Positions 8,499-17,136 of a stretch of 64,000 nucleotides of DNA are shown here, piece by piece. How positions within the stretch are numbered: the first letter of the stretch is position 1; every line of letters begins with the position of its first letter. The stretch spans positions 1-64,000 of the forward strand of contig JAQVCW010000023.1 of assembly GCA_028689585.1 (NCBI GenBank), read 5' to 3'. Position numbers and translations under genes: made by a program. The stretch comes from Lachnospiraceae bacterium. Lineage in GTDB: Bacteria > Bacillota > Clostridia > Lachnospirales > Lachnospiraceae. The notes under the pieces are model-generated. The model was not told the DNA's origin. It ran no database searches and worked only from the letters and a program-made list of their open reading frames with translations.

Positions 8499-9419
8499 AT
8501 GGAGAAGAGACCTGTTATTATTGACACCGATCCGGGAATTGACGATGCACTGGCACTTGCAATTGCATTGTTCTCAGAGGAACTGGAGGTCAAACTGATT
8601 ACCACAGTGGCGGGAAATGTCTCGCTGGAAAATGTAACATTGAACACGCTGCGCCTGCTGCAGTTTTTTGAGAAGAAGGTTCCGGTGGCGAAGGGAGCAG
8701 CCAGCCCGCTGATCGCGGATTTTGTGGATGCGTCCAACGTACATGGAAAAACGGGAATGGAGGGATATGATTTTCCGGAACCGGATGAGAGCCTTCTGCT
8801 TGAGGAACATGCGGTAAATGCCATGCGTCGTGTCATTATGGAAAGTCCCCAGCCGGTGACACTGGTTCCGATTGCTACCCTGACCAATATCGCACTGCTG
8901 TTTGCCATGTATCCGGAGGTAAAGGGCAATATAAAAGAAATCGTCATGATGGGCGGTTCTGCCGGCAGAGGCAACAAGGGCGTTATGTCAGAATTTAATG
9001 TAGCAACGGATCCGGAAGCGGCACAGATGGTATTCCAGAGCGGCCTTCCAATCCTGATGGCGGGGCTGGATGTGGGACAGAAAGCACTGATTTATCCTCA
9101 GGATACGGAGGAAATCCGCACCATGGGCAAAGTGGGTGATATGGCGTATCATCTGTTTAAGCGGTATCGTGGCGGAAGCTTCCAGACCGGCCTGAAAATG
9201 TATGACAGTTGTGCAGTCGCATATCTGCTTTGTCCGGAGCTGTTTACCGTGGAAAAGACCTATGTGGGGGTAGAACTGCAGGGGTCCATGACAGCAGGAT
9301 GTACGGTGGTGGATCTGAGGGGCTATCTGCACAGAGAGCCCAATGCCAGTGTGTGCACTGATATCGACGGAGAAAAATTCCGGGAATGGTTTAAAAAATC
9401 CATGAGAAAATGTATCTGA
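8499..9419 (+). CDS. Inosine/uridine-preferring nucleoside hydrolase
   Basis: A 306-residue nucleoside hydrolase with the signature DTDPGIDDA at residues 9-17, whose aspartates bind the catalytic Ca2+. It splits ribonucleosides into base and ribose. The ATG at 8499 follows GGGAGG at 8488-8493; an in-frame ATG at 8481 lacks such a site. It sits 48 bases after the permease and 25 before a DcuC-type carrier, which suggests a nucleoside salvage operon. Purine or pyrimidine preference is not decided by the sequence. Confidence 0.92.
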   Translation: MEKRPVIIDTDPGIDDALALAIALFSEELEVKLITTVAGNVSLENVTLNTLRLLQFFEKKVPVAKGAASPLIADFVDASNVHGKTGMEGYDFPEPDESLLLEEHAVNAMRRVIMESPQPVTLVPIATLTNIALLFAMYPEVKGNIKEIVMMGGSAGRGNKGVMSEFNVATDPEAAQMVFQSGLPILMAGLDVGQKALIYPQDTEEIRTMGKVGDMAYHLFKRYRGGSFQTGLKMYDSCAVAYLLCPELFTVEKTYVGVELQGSMTAGCTVVDLRGYLHREPNASVCTDIDGEKFREWFKKSMRKCI

Positions 9420-9444
9420 GAAAGAAAAAGGGAGGAAATTAGAA

Positions 9445-10860
9445 ATGTCTGATGTGATTATGTATATAGCTGCAATTTTGGCTGTGGCAGTGGTGGTCGT
9501 GATGCTGATTAAGAAGATGGATATCAAGATCACACTGTTTTTGATTGGAATTATACTGCTGTTTGTAGGAGCTGCTCTGGGCACTCCGATTGGCGGGGAA
9601 GAATTTGAAACTACCGGAATTTTGTGGCTGGATCCGCTGAAGGTGATCGCGGATCAGTTTAAAAATACGATTTCATCTGCCGGATTTATCATACTGATTT
9701 TGGGAGGCTACTCTGCCTATATGAATTCCATCAAGGCAAACAGTGTGACCGTAAGCGTGCTGACAAAGCCGATTGCAAAGATCAAATCTGTGTATATCCT
9801 GGTTCCTATCGTATTTTTGCTGGGAAATCTGCTGTCACTTGTAGTGCCCAGTGCATCTAACCTGGCAATTATCCTGCTGGCAACGCTGTATCCTATCATG
9901 CTTCAGGCGGGCATGAGCAATCTGACGGCAGCGGGCATTATCGCCACTACAGCCACCATTGTACCGACGCCCCTGGGCAGTGACAATGTTGCAATTGCCA
10001 CAGAACTGGCGAAGACTGCAGAATATGCCGGACTGACAACAACGGATTATGTGTTCCGCTATCATGCCATGATTTCCATTCCAACGCTGATTTTGATGGC
10101 ACTCATTCATTATTTCTGGCAGAAGCATTGTGACAAAAAGGACGGCACGGTGAAAGCAGCAGTAAATACTGCAAATCAGATAGAAGAAATTGAAGGCGGA
10201 GCTTTGTTTCGTACGGTTTATGCCATTCTTCCGCTGCTGCCGATCCTGCTGCTGATCGGAACCTTTGCAGTACAAAAACTGACGGGTGCAAAGATAGATA
10301 TCAGCGTGGAAGTGGCTGCTTTGTTTTCCTTCTTAATTGCAATCCTCTGTGAACTGATTCGCAGCCGCAGCGGCAAAAAGACACTGGATGCCACAGAATC
10401 TTTCTTTAAAGGAATGGGCGGTTCAATGCCGATTGTAGCTCTGTTGGTAGCAGGCACCATTTTTGTGACCGGACTGAAATCCATTGGCTTGATCTCGGCG
10501 CTGCAAAACGCCATGACGGGCATGCAGGGAAGCGGAATGGGATTTGTCCTTCCATTGCTGCTGGTGGCGCTGACCGCACTGATCGTACTGCTCAGCGGCA
10601 GCGGTACAGCACTGTTCTTTGCCATGGTTCCTCTGATGGTTCCACTGGCTCTGGCGGCAGGCATCCCGGTGGTAGCGGTATCGATTCCCATGGGACTGGC
10701 AGGCAATCTGCTGCGTGCTGTATCACCGGTATCAGCGGTGGTCATGATCGTAGCAGGCAGTGTAAAACAGGAACCTCTGGAAATCGTCAGACGGACTGCA
10801 GTTCCAATGATCGTAGGTACCATATTCATGTTCGTGCTTTCCATGGTTTTATTCCTGTAA
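9445..10860 (+). CDS. DcuC-type anaerobic carrier (C4-dicarboxylate family)
   Basis: A 471-residue membrane protein with about twelve hydrophobic segments, matching the DcuC family of anaerobic C4-dicarboxylate carriers. Recognisable stretches are VVPSASNLAIILLATLYP, TPLGSDN and LSGSGTALFFAMVPLM. The association with a nucleobase permease and nucleoside hydrolase is unusual for a dicarboxylate carrier, so the real substrate may be another anion or a product of nucleoside breakdown. GGGAGG precedes the ATG at 9445. The operon ends here; a MITE-like hairpin begins 20 bases after the stop. Confidence 0.78.
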   Translation: MSDVIMYIAAILAVAVVVVMLIKKMDIKITLFLIGIILLFVGAALGTPIGGEEFETTGILWLDPLKVIADQFKNTISSAGFIILILGGYSAYMNSIKANSVTVSVLTKPIAKIKSVYILVPIVFLLGNLLSLVVPSASNLAIILLATLYPIMLQAGMSNLTAAGIIATTATIVPTPLGSDNVAIATELAKTAEYAGLTTTDYVFRYHAMISIPTLILMALIHYFWQKHCDKKDGTVKAAVNTANQIEEIEGGALFRTVYAILPLLPILLLIGTFAVQKLTGAKIDISVEVAALFSFLIAILCELIRSRSGKKTLDATESFFKGMGGSMPIVALLVAGTIFVTGLKSIGLISALQNAMTGMQGSGMGFVLPLLLVALTALIVLLSGSGTALFFAMVPLMVPLALAAGIPVVAVSIPMGLAGNLLRAVSPVSAVVMIVAGSVKQEPLEIVRRTAVPMIVGTIFMFVLSMVLFL

Positions 10861-10880
10861 TACTCTGACAATCAATCATT

Positions 10881-11093
10881 AGTACATCGTAAACTAAATA
10901 ACTGCCCAGAAAGCGCAGGATAGATTTTCGAGAGTGACGGCCAAAAAACGCAGGTCTTCATTCCATTTCGGTCCGTGCTAAACAAGTGCCACCGGCACTT
11001 AGCACCGTAGCGGGCTACGCTGAGGCTTTTTGGCTGGTGCTATCGGAAATATAGACAAGCTTAATGTGGTAGTTATTTAGGAAACGATGTACT
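10881..11093. mobile_element. MITE-like element with 23-bp terminal inverted repeats
   Basis: The 213-bp segment starts and ends with inverted repeats of 23 bp (10881-10903 and 11071-11093) that match in AGTACATCGT and TAAATAACT with about four central mismatches. The inner arms also pair imperfectly (CCAAAAA near 10961 with TTTTTGG near 11027). The centre holds two clear hairpins: GTGCTA..AGTGCC/GGCACTTAGCAC at 10975-11005 and CGTAGC-GG-GCTACG at 11006-11019. No coding frame or target-site duplication was found. It looks like a non-autonomous transposable element and marks the left edge of the accessory block. Confidence 0.7.
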
Positions 11094-11303
11094 AGGTCAG
11101 CAAGGCTGACGAGCTGTCCGCGTTTTGCTTCAGCCGCAGCCAAGTGCTACTCTTACTCTCCATCGCTGTGTTCCTCGGACAACGGCTTTTGATATGTGCC
11201 GTATCCGGTACTCTTCCGTGTGGAAGCAAAAAGAAAATTCAAATCGAAGTTCCTCCGGTTTTGTGATATACTTGATTGCAGGAAAAACAGAGAGGAGGTT
11301 TGT
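11094..11303 (+). promoter_or_regulatory. Leader region of the second LysR gene
   Basis: The region holds a small hairpin GTCAGC-AAG-GCTGAC at 11096-11110 and, nearer the gene, an extended -10 candidate TGATATACT at 11264-11272 with a poor -35. GAGGAGG at 11292-11298 is the ribosome site. Nothing else was recognised between 11111 and 11260. Confidence 0.45.
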
Positions 11304-12209
11304 ATGTACAATCACCAATTAGATACATTTATTCGAGTGGCTGATATGGGGAGCTTTTCTAAGGCGGCGGAGAGTATGTATATCTCCTCCACGGCGGTAA
11401 TGAAGCAGATTAACCTGTTGGAGAGCAGCTTAGAGATACAGTTATTCCATCGCACCCCACGCGGATTAACACTGACCGATGCCGGGAAATCTTATTATCA
11501 GGACGCGAAATATATGATCCAATATGCCAAAGATGCCAAGGTGCGGGCAAAAAATGCGATGCAGAGCAACGAAAACACGATACGGCTGGGAAGCTCGCTG
11601 ATTACCCCATGCCAGTTCCTGATGGAGTTATGGCCTCGTGTTCATGAGGTGTACCCCGCCCTGAAATTTGAAATCATCAATTTTGAAAACACACCGGAGA
11701 ATGCCAGTGGCATTCTTAAGAATCTGGGGCAGGACATTGATGTGGTAGCTGGGATTTTTGATGAAACCATGCTGACTCTGCGAGGATGCACGGCACTGGA
11801 ACTTCTGCGGGTTCCCATCTGCCTCGCGGTTTCCATCTATCACCCGCTGGCTCAGAAAAAACGATTGTCTGTGGAGGATTTGCATGATCAAAAGCTGATG
11901 CTGATGAAACGAAACTGGAGCAAATATACCGACCAGCTCCGGGACGATTTATGGGAGCATCACCCGGAAATCCAAATCGAAGATTTTTCCTTTTACAATC
12001 TGGAAGCGTTCAACCGGTGTGAGCATGAGAATGCCCTCCTGATGGCGGTTCCCCAATGGGAGAATGTCCATCCCCTGCTGAAGATTATTCCAGTAGATTG
12101 GAAATACGAGATTCCCTTTGGACTGCTGTATTCCCATACCCCATCTAAAACAGTGAGTAACTTTGTTCAGGCGGCAGCAAAGGTTTTTGATCTTGTTGCT
12201 GAAGCATAA
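11304..12209 (+). CDS. LysR family transcriptional regulator (lipoprotein block)
   Basis: A 301-residue LysR protein with N-terminal DNA-binding helix-turn-helix (SFSKAAESMYISSTAVMKQI) and effector-binding domain from about residue 90. The ATG at 11304 is preceded by GAGGAGG; the frame is open further upstream without one. It reads in the same direction as the downstream lipoprotein, dehydrogenase and flavodoxin genes and is followed by its own terminator, so it may control them from a separate transcript. The effector is unknown. Confidence 0.88.
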   Translation: MYNHQLDTFIRVADMGSFSKAAESMYISSTAVMKQINLLESSLEIQLFHRTPRGLTLTDAGKSYYQDAKYMIQYAKDAKVRAKNAMQSNENTIRLGSSLITPCQFLMELWPRVHEVYPALKFEIINFENTPENASGILKNLGQDIDVVAGIFDETMLTLRGCTALELLRVPICLAVSIYHPLAQKKRLSVEDLHDQKLMLMKRNWSKYTDQLRDDLWEHHPEIQIEDFSFYNLEAFNRCEHENALLMAVPQWENVHPLLKIIPVDWKYEIPFGLLYSHTPSKTVSNFVQAAAKVFDLVAEA

Positions 12210-12222
12210 AACAGAATCAACG

Positions 12223-12264
12223 AAAAGAGTGCTTGTAAGATTTTTCTTGCAGGCGCTCTTTTTT
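12223..12264 (+). terminator. Rho-independent terminator of the LysR gene
   Basis: AAAAGAGTGCTTGTAAG pairs imperfectly with CTTGCAGGCGCTC across an ATTTTT loop and is followed by six T. It separates the LysR gene from the DUF4405 gene. Confidence 0.8.
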
Positions 12265-12368
12265 AGCTGCAACCTTTGACTTGATGCTGAACAACCAAAC
12301 GATACTTCTGTTCCGATGCTGACGGATTTATAATCAGTGCATCAACAAAAGACTAAGGGAGTGACGGT

Positions 12369-13076
12369 TTGCCAAGAAAAACAATCTTTAAAATTTCAAT
12401 CGACTGCATGATGACTGTGATGCTCCTTCTTTTGATGGCATACTCGCTAATCGGAGAAGCGCTTCACGAATGGCTGGGAATAGGAATGCTTTTGCTGTTT
12501 GTCCTGCATCATATTTTGAACGCTTCATGGTACAGGAATTTAAGGAGGGGGCGGTACTCAGCTTACCGTATACTCCAGACGGTGATCGCTGTGCTGCTAT
12601 TGTTTATGATGCTGGCAGTGATGATGAGCGGTATCGTCATGTCCCGGTATACATTTCCTTTTTTACCGCTTCGGGGATTTCGTTCTCTGGCCAGAACGCT
12701 TCATTTGCCTTGTTCTTACTGGGGATTTGTGCTGATGAGCCTGCATCTTGGCCTGCACTGGGGCATGATGATGCGTGTACTGCACCTCAAGGCAGGAAAT
12801 GCCGCATCAGGCATAGGAACAGGAATACGCAGGGCGGCGGCTGTCCTGATTGTACTCTATGGTGTAATCGCCTTTATCCGCAATGACATTCTCTCCTATT
12901 TGCTGATGCGGACGCATTTTGTGTTCCTTGACTTTGAACAGCCCCTTGTACTGTTTTTTGCCGACTACCTGGCCATGATGGGATTATTTGTTTTTATCGC
13001 CTATTATGCAGGAAGATTTCTGCAAAGAAAACGGAGCGCGGCAAAAGGAGAACCGGAACAGGAGGAAGCACAATGA
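12369..13076 (+). CDS. DUF4405 membrane protein (cytochrome b-like fold)
   Basis: A 235-residue membrane protein of the DUF4405 type. Hydrophobic segments lie at about 8-30, 36-52, 70-95, 115-135, 150-170 and 195-215. Several histidines sit within or beside them (HEWLGIGMLLLFVLHHILNA; HLPCSYWGFVLMSLHLGLHW), the pattern that suggests haem binding in cytochrome b561-like families. The start is a TTG behind AAGGGAG. It overlaps the next gene by ATGA. Given the flavodoxin, iron-sulfur flavoprotein and dehydrogenase that follow, a role in passing electrons across the membrane is possible but inferred. Confidence 0.75.
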   Translation: MPRKTIFKISIDCMMTVMLLLLMAYSLIGEALHEWLGIGMLLLFVLHHILNASWYRNLRRGRYSAYRILQTVIAVLLLFMMLAVMMSGIVMSRYTFPFLPLRGFRSLARTLHLPCSYWGFVLMSLHLGLHWGMMMRVLHLKAGNAASGIGTGIRRAAAVLIVLYGVIAFIRNDILSYLLMRTHFVFLDFEQPLVLFFADYLAMMGLFVFIAYYAGRFLQRKRSAAKGEPEQEEAQ

Positions 13077-14095
13077 AAATGATTTTTGCAACAGGTATGT
13101 TGCTTTTGTCTATGACCTTTCCAGGTTGTGCCGGACAGGAAATCATGCCCGGTATTTCCGATACAGGGTCACCGGCCATGCATGATGCGGAGCGGGCAGA
13201 TATGACAATCTATGACGAAACTACACCCATCGCTGATGTAGTCAGTGACTCAGCGTTCGGGGACTATGGCAGACTGATTTTTCCTACTGACGATGGATAT
13301 TATAGCGGAACGACTCTGGGCGAACTCCGGCTCACATGGTATAACAACATACGCCCTGAAAAAACAGTGGAAATCGTCAATTACCTAAAAGATCACGCTG
13401 CCGCTGGAGAAACCGTCTTTTACGATATTTACACGGCAGAAGAAAAGGCGGCTGACCCTGATAAAGAGGACACGGGGTTGTTTTTCTTCAAGGGAAATCC
13501 CGGAAAAAGATTTGCGGTATGTAATGCAGGCGGTGGTTTTGCCTATGTGGGTGCTATGCAGGACAGTTTCCCCCATGCGCTGGAGCTGTCCAAAGCAGGT
13601 TATAACGCATTTGCACTTATATACCGTCCCGGTGCACAGACTGCCTGTGAGGATCTGGCACGGGCTGTCAGCTTTATCTTTGAAAATGCAGAGGCGCTGG
13701 AAGTGGACACCAGTGACTACTCCCTTTGGGGAGGCTCGGCGGGAGCCAGAATGGCGGCATGGCTCGGTTCCTATGGTCCCGGCGCCTTTGGGGGCAATGA
13801 TCTGCCAAGACCGGGAACCGTGGTCATGCAATACACAGGTCACAGCGATTACACAGAGAACGATCCGCCCACCTATGCCTGTGTTGGGGAAAATGACGGC
13901 ATCGCAAGCTGGCGCACGATGCAGAGCCGCCTCACGGCCATGAGCGCCATGGACATAGATACAGAGTTTCATAAATATCCGAACCTTGGACATGGCTTCG
14001 GCCTCGGTATCGGTACAGATGCCGAGGGCTGGATCGAGGATGCAATCAAATTTTGGGAAGCCCATATGAATGGAAAGGATGAACACAATGAATAA
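13073..14095 (+). CDS. Lipoprotein alpha/beta hydrolase (acetyl-esterase type)
   Basis: A 340-residue secreted lipoprotein: hydrophobic signal followed by a cysteine at residue 19 (TFPGCAGQE). The hydrolase domain has the nucleophile elbow WGGSAGARMA (G-x-S-x-G), a preceding oxyanion-like NAGGGFAYV, and a late histidine in NLGHGFGLG. This fits the Aes/lipase-like esterase group acting on short acyl esters outside the cell. It is translationally coupled upstream (ATGA with DUF4405) and overlaps the dehydrogenase downstream by 8 bases. The natural ester is unknown. Confidence 0.8.
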   Translation: MKMIFATGMLLLSMTFPGCAGQEIMPGISDTGSPAMHDAERADMTIYDETTPIADVVSDSAFGDYGRLIFPTDDGYYSGTTLGELRLTWYNNIRPEKTVEIVNYLKDHAAAGETVFYDIYTAEEKAADPDKEDTGLFFFKGNPGKRFAVCNAGGGFAYVGAMQDSFPHALELSKAGYNAFALIYRPGAQTACEDLARAVSFIFENAEALEVDTSDYSLWGGSAGARMAAWLGSYGPGAFGGNDLPRPGTVVMQYTGHSDYTENDPPTYACVGENDGIASWRTMQSRLTAMSAMDIDTEFHKYPNLGHGFGLGIGTDAEGWIEDAIKFWEAHMNGKDEHNE

Positions 14096-15257
14096 CTTTA
14101 TTTTTGAAAACGCCACGAAAGCCATTTTTGGTAAAGGGTGTGTTAAGGAATATCTGGGCTGTCTTACGAGTCATTATGGCCCCAATGTCATGCTGGCTTA
14201 CGGCGGCGGCTCTATTAAACGGAATGGTGTCTATGATGAAATTATCGGCATTTTGCAAAGCGCAGAAAAAAACGTGATAGAATTCAGCGGCATCATGCCA
14301 AACCCCACCTATGCCAAGGTACAGGAAGGAGCAAAGCTGGCCAGAGAAAATCATGTGGATCTCATTCTGGCAGTCGGCGGCGGCAGTGTTATGGATTGCT
14401 GTAAGGCGGTTTCCCTGGCCGCTGTCTATGAAGGGGATGTGTGGAAGCATTTCTGGGCAAATCCGGGCATCATTGACTTTGAATCGCTTCCGCTGGGGAT
14501 TGTGGTTACCGTATCCGGAACCGGCAGCGAGATGAATGGCGGTGCAGTGATTACCAATGAGGAACTGAGGATCAAGACCGGCAGGGATTATCCTGCCCTC
14601 AACGCAAAATTTGCCCTGCTTGACCCTGTCTATACCTTTTCCGTGCCAGAGTTTCAGATGCTGTCCGGCGGTTTTGATACACTGAGCCATATCATGGAGA
14701 TTTATTTCAGCGAGCCGGATGAGGAAAATGTGTCCGATGACATTGCCGAGGCACTGATGCGGGGCGTTATCCGTGACCTGCGGGCAGCGGTCAGAAATCC
14801 AGAGGATTACACCGCCCGCAGCAACCTGATGTGGGAGGCAACTATGGCGGAGAACCGTATCATCAAGCTGGGCAAGAAAACCGACTTTGAGTGTCACATG
14901 ATGGAGCATCAGCTTGGCGCTTACACCGACTGCAATCATGGGGCTGGGCTGGCGGTACTGCATCCGGTCTATTATCGCCATATATGTGAGGCGGGCAAAA
15001 CCAAATTCGCTCGGTTCGCCACTCGTGTCTGGGACATAGCTTCAGAGGGAAAAACGGAGAGTGAACTGGCGAAAGCCGGTGTTGAGGCGCTGGCAAAATT
15101 CATTGGAGAGTTGGGGCTGCCATCTACCCTTCGAGATTTGGGGATGGACAGCCGTGACCGGCTGAAGGAGATTGCAGATTCCTGTCCCATTGTTCATGGA
15201 AGCTATAAGAAGATGACGCAGGAAGAAATCCTTACAATCTTTAACGAGTGCTTCTAA
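14088..15257 (+). CDS. Iron-containing (YqhD/BdhA-type) alcohol dehydrogenase
   Basis: A 389-residue group III alcohol dehydrogenase, close in length to YqhD. It shows the NAD(P)-binding AVGGGSVMD, the family VVTVSGTGSEMN, and metal ligands in GGFDTLSHIMEIYF and in HMMEHQLGAYTDCNHG. Such enzymes reduce aldehydes with NADPH or oxidise alcohols in the cytoplasm. The likely start is the ATG at 14088, inside the end of the preceding esterase gene; an upstream in-frame ATG at 14070 is also possible. A role in removing aldehydes released by the neighbouring hydrolases is an inference from position only. Confidence 0.9.
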   Translation: MNNFIFENATKAIFGKGCVKEYLGCLTSHYGPNVMLAYGGGSIKRNGVYDEIIGILQSAEKNVIEFSGIMPNPTYAKVQEGAKLARENHVDLILAVGGGSVMDCCKAVSLAAVYEGDVWKHFWANPGIIDFESLPLGIVVTVSGTGSEMNGGAVITNEELRIKTGRDYPALNAKFALLDPVYTFSVPEFQMLSGGFDTLSHIMEIYFSEPDEENVSDDIAEALMRGVIRDLRAAVRNPEDYTARSNLMWEATMAENRIIKLGKKTDFECHMMEHQLGAYTDCNHGAGLAVLHPVYYRHICEAGKTKFARFATRVWDIASEGKTESELAKAGVEALAKFIGELGLPSTLRDLGMDSRDRLKEIADSCPIVHGSYKKMTQEEILTIFNECF

Positions 15258-15276
15258 CGAAAAGGAGAAAACCACG

Positions 15277-15330
15277 ATGAAAAGAATACGCTCAACATAT
15301 TTGAAAACAATTAAGGAGAAAAGACAATGA
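15277..15330 (+). CDS. 17-codon ORF coupled to the flavoprotein gene
   Basis: A short frame (MKRIRSTYLKTIKEKRQ) starts 12 bases after an AAGGAG site and stops at the TGA of an ATGA overlap with the next start codon. It could be a translational coupling leader or a decayed gene start. No function is recognised. Confidence 0.35.
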   Translation: MKRIRSTYLKTIKEKRQ

Positions 15331-15863
15331 ATAAGAATGTTTTGATTTTATCTGGAAGTCCCCGTAAGGGCGGAAACTCCGACCTGATGTGTGACCAATT
15401 TCTGAAAGGCGCACAGGAGAGCGGCAATCAGGTAGAGAAAATCTTCCTGCGCAGCAAGAAAGTAGCACCGTGTAATGCCTGTTATTATTGCAAAAATGGC
15501 GGTCAGTGTGCCATCAAAGACGATATGACGGAGATTCTTGACAAAATGCAGGCTGCCGATGTGATCGTCATGGCAAGTCCGGTCTATTTTTACTCCATCG
15601 ACGCTCAGATGAAAGCGGTCATTGACCGCTCCGTGGCCCGGTGGACGAATATCCCAAACAAAGAGTTCTATTACATCATGACCGCCGCTGAGGATAGTGC
15701 TGACGTCATGGACTGTACATTGGAGTGTTTCCGTGGCTTTGCCCGGTGCTTAAACGGCTCCAAAGAGATGGGCGTAATCTATGGCAAAGGCGTGTATGAG
15801 GCCGGTGCGATTCAAGGAATGCCTGCCATGCAGAAAGCTTATGAGATGGGCAGGCAGGTGTAA
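15327..15863 (+). CDS. Iron-sulfur flavoprotein / NADPH-dependent FMN reductase-like
   Basis: A 178-residue flavodoxin-fold protein. The FMN phosphate loop is SGSPRKGGNSD near residue 9. The cysteine group CNACYYCKNGGQC (about residues 49-61) has the compact spacing of archaeal and clostridial iron-sulfur flavoproteins, which bind a [4Fe-4S] cluster beside FMN. ASPVYFYSIDAQMKAVIDR is the usual active-site strand. It is probably a cytoplasmic redox enzyme using NAD(P)H or ferredoxin. It follows the alcohol dehydrogenase and precedes a flavodoxin remnant. Its electron acceptor is unknown. Confidence 0.85.
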   Translation: MNKNVLILSGSPRKGGNSDLMCDQFLKGAQESGNQVEKIFLRSKKVAPCNACYYCKNGGQCAIKDDMTEILDKMQAADVIVMASPVYFYSIDAQMKAVIDRSVARWTNIPNKEFYYIMTAAEDSADVMDCTLECFRGFARCLNGSKEMGVIYGKGVYEAGAIQGMPAMQKAYEMGRQV

Positions 15864-15873
15864 GGAGGTCAGA

Positions 15874-16020
15874 TGATGAAGTCAAGACTTCCTGCTGTAA
15901 AATAATATTGCCCCTGGTCTTTCTATTCATGGAGCGGAATTCAAATATGAGATGTCCTCCATAGAAGATTGGGTGCGGGAAACCGAAGCAACACCCCTTA
16001 AAAAAACTAATAATAGGAGG
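15874..16020 (+). pseudogene. Flavodoxin remnant (start and C-terminal fragments)
   Basis: AAGGAGG at about 15862-15868 is followed by an ATG frame that stops after ten codons (MMKSRLPAVK). Shortly after, another frame without a start encodes GLSIHGAEFKYEMSSIEDWV, which resembles flavodoxin C-termini (G-L-x-I-x-G, then D/E-W). The middle of the gene is missing. This suggests a deleted flavodoxin gene; an intact flavodoxin lipoprotein gene lies 1.1 kb downstream. The similarity was judged by eye. Confidence 0.45.
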
Positions 16021-16029
16021 AAACAATTT

Positions 16030-17097
16030 ATGACAGTAAAACGTAGAATTGCAGCGCTTACGATGACCGGCGTGCTGGCTTTTTCGCTGCTGGCCGAATG
16101 CAGCAGCACCAATACGCTGATGATTGCCGATCAGGGCATCTTTTCCGCCGGAGGCACGGTGACAACCTCTGATGGAACATTTGATGTTGACAATTATTAT
16201 ACCTCACGAGAAGGCTCTACCTCTCATGTGGACCACGCCAATGTGTTCTATCAGATTCCGGAGGAGGAAAACGGCCTGCCTATGGTATTTCTCCATGGCT
16301 ACGGTCAATCCCGCATGGGCTGGATGACTACCCCTGATGGACGGGAGGGCTGGTCAGATATGTTCCTGAAAAAAGGTCACAGCGTTTGGCTGATTGACCA
16401 GCCCCGCCGCGGCGAAGCCGGACAGACCTCTGTGGCTGGTACGATCAGCACAGAACCCTCTGACCAGACTTGGTATACCCAATTCCGCATTGGCACTTAT
16501 CGGGAAGGTGCATTCACTTATAACGAAGGTTCTCAGTTTCCCGTCGGTGAAGATGCCTTGAATCAGTTTTTACGCCAAATGACACCGGATACGGGTATGG
16601 ATTCCGTGAGTGGCGACCAAAACATCGACATAACAGTGGTTGCTCAGGCTGTGGCGGCTGCCATTGATGAAGTATATGAACGTACTGGTAAGGAATCCAT
16701 TTTGGTAACCCACTCTCAAGGCGGAATGCCCGGATGGGAGGCAGCCAGATATACAGATCACATTGCCTCCATTGTAGCCATTGAACCCGGTATGGCTCCT
16801 GCGGCGGACAGTGAAAGCTATGCAGCTATGCTGGAACAGGAAATTCCGGTTGCCCTTTACTATGGGGACTACATCGGCGAGGAATTTACCGACGTTCCGG
16901 CGGCGGGGATGTGGTCGATGATGGCATCCGGCGCAGATGCCTTTACAGAGGCTTATACTGCGGCTGGGGCAACCAGTACGGTCATTCATCTGCCTGACGA
17001 GGGCATTACCGGAAACGACCATTTCATGTTTCAGGATAGGAACAACGATGTGATTGCTGACCATGTGGAAGCATGGATTCAGGCAAATGAGAAATAA
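16030..17097 (+). CDS. Secreted alpha/beta hydrolase, esterase-713-like
   Basis: A 355-residue hydrolase with an N-terminal signal; cysteine at about residue 24 (LLAECSST) makes it a probable lipoprotein, although Glu at -1 is unusual for a lipobox. The fold features are HGYGQSRMGW (oxyanion loop), WLIDQPRRGEAG, the nucleophile elbow THSQGGMPG and a late histidine in GNDHFMF. These fit the esterase-713-like family. The ATG at 16030 is chosen because AGGAGG lies 9 bases upstream; the frame is open further upstream through the flavodoxin remnant. Substrate unknown; extracellular ester hydrolysis is inferred. Confidence 0.8.
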   Translation: MTVKRRIAALTMTGVLAFSLLAECSSTNTLMIADQGIFSAGGTVTTSDGTFDVDNYYTSREGSTSHVDHANVFYQIPEEENGLPMVFLHGYGQSRMGWMTTPDGREGWSDMFLKKGHSVWLIDQPRRGEAGQTSVAGTISTEPSDQTWYTQFRIGTYREGAFTYNEGSQFPVGEDALNQFLRQMTPDTGMDSVSGDQNIDITVVAQAVAAAIDEVYERTGKESILVTHSQGGMPGWEAARYTDHIASIVAIEPGMAPAADSESYAAMLEQEIPVALYYGDYIGEEFTDVPAAGMWSMMASGADAFTEAYTAAGATSTVIHLPDEGITGNDHFMFQDRNNDVIADHVEAWIQANEK

Positions 17098-17136
17098 ACA
17101 CAGGGATGAAAAATTCCACGATTGGAGGTACTACCT

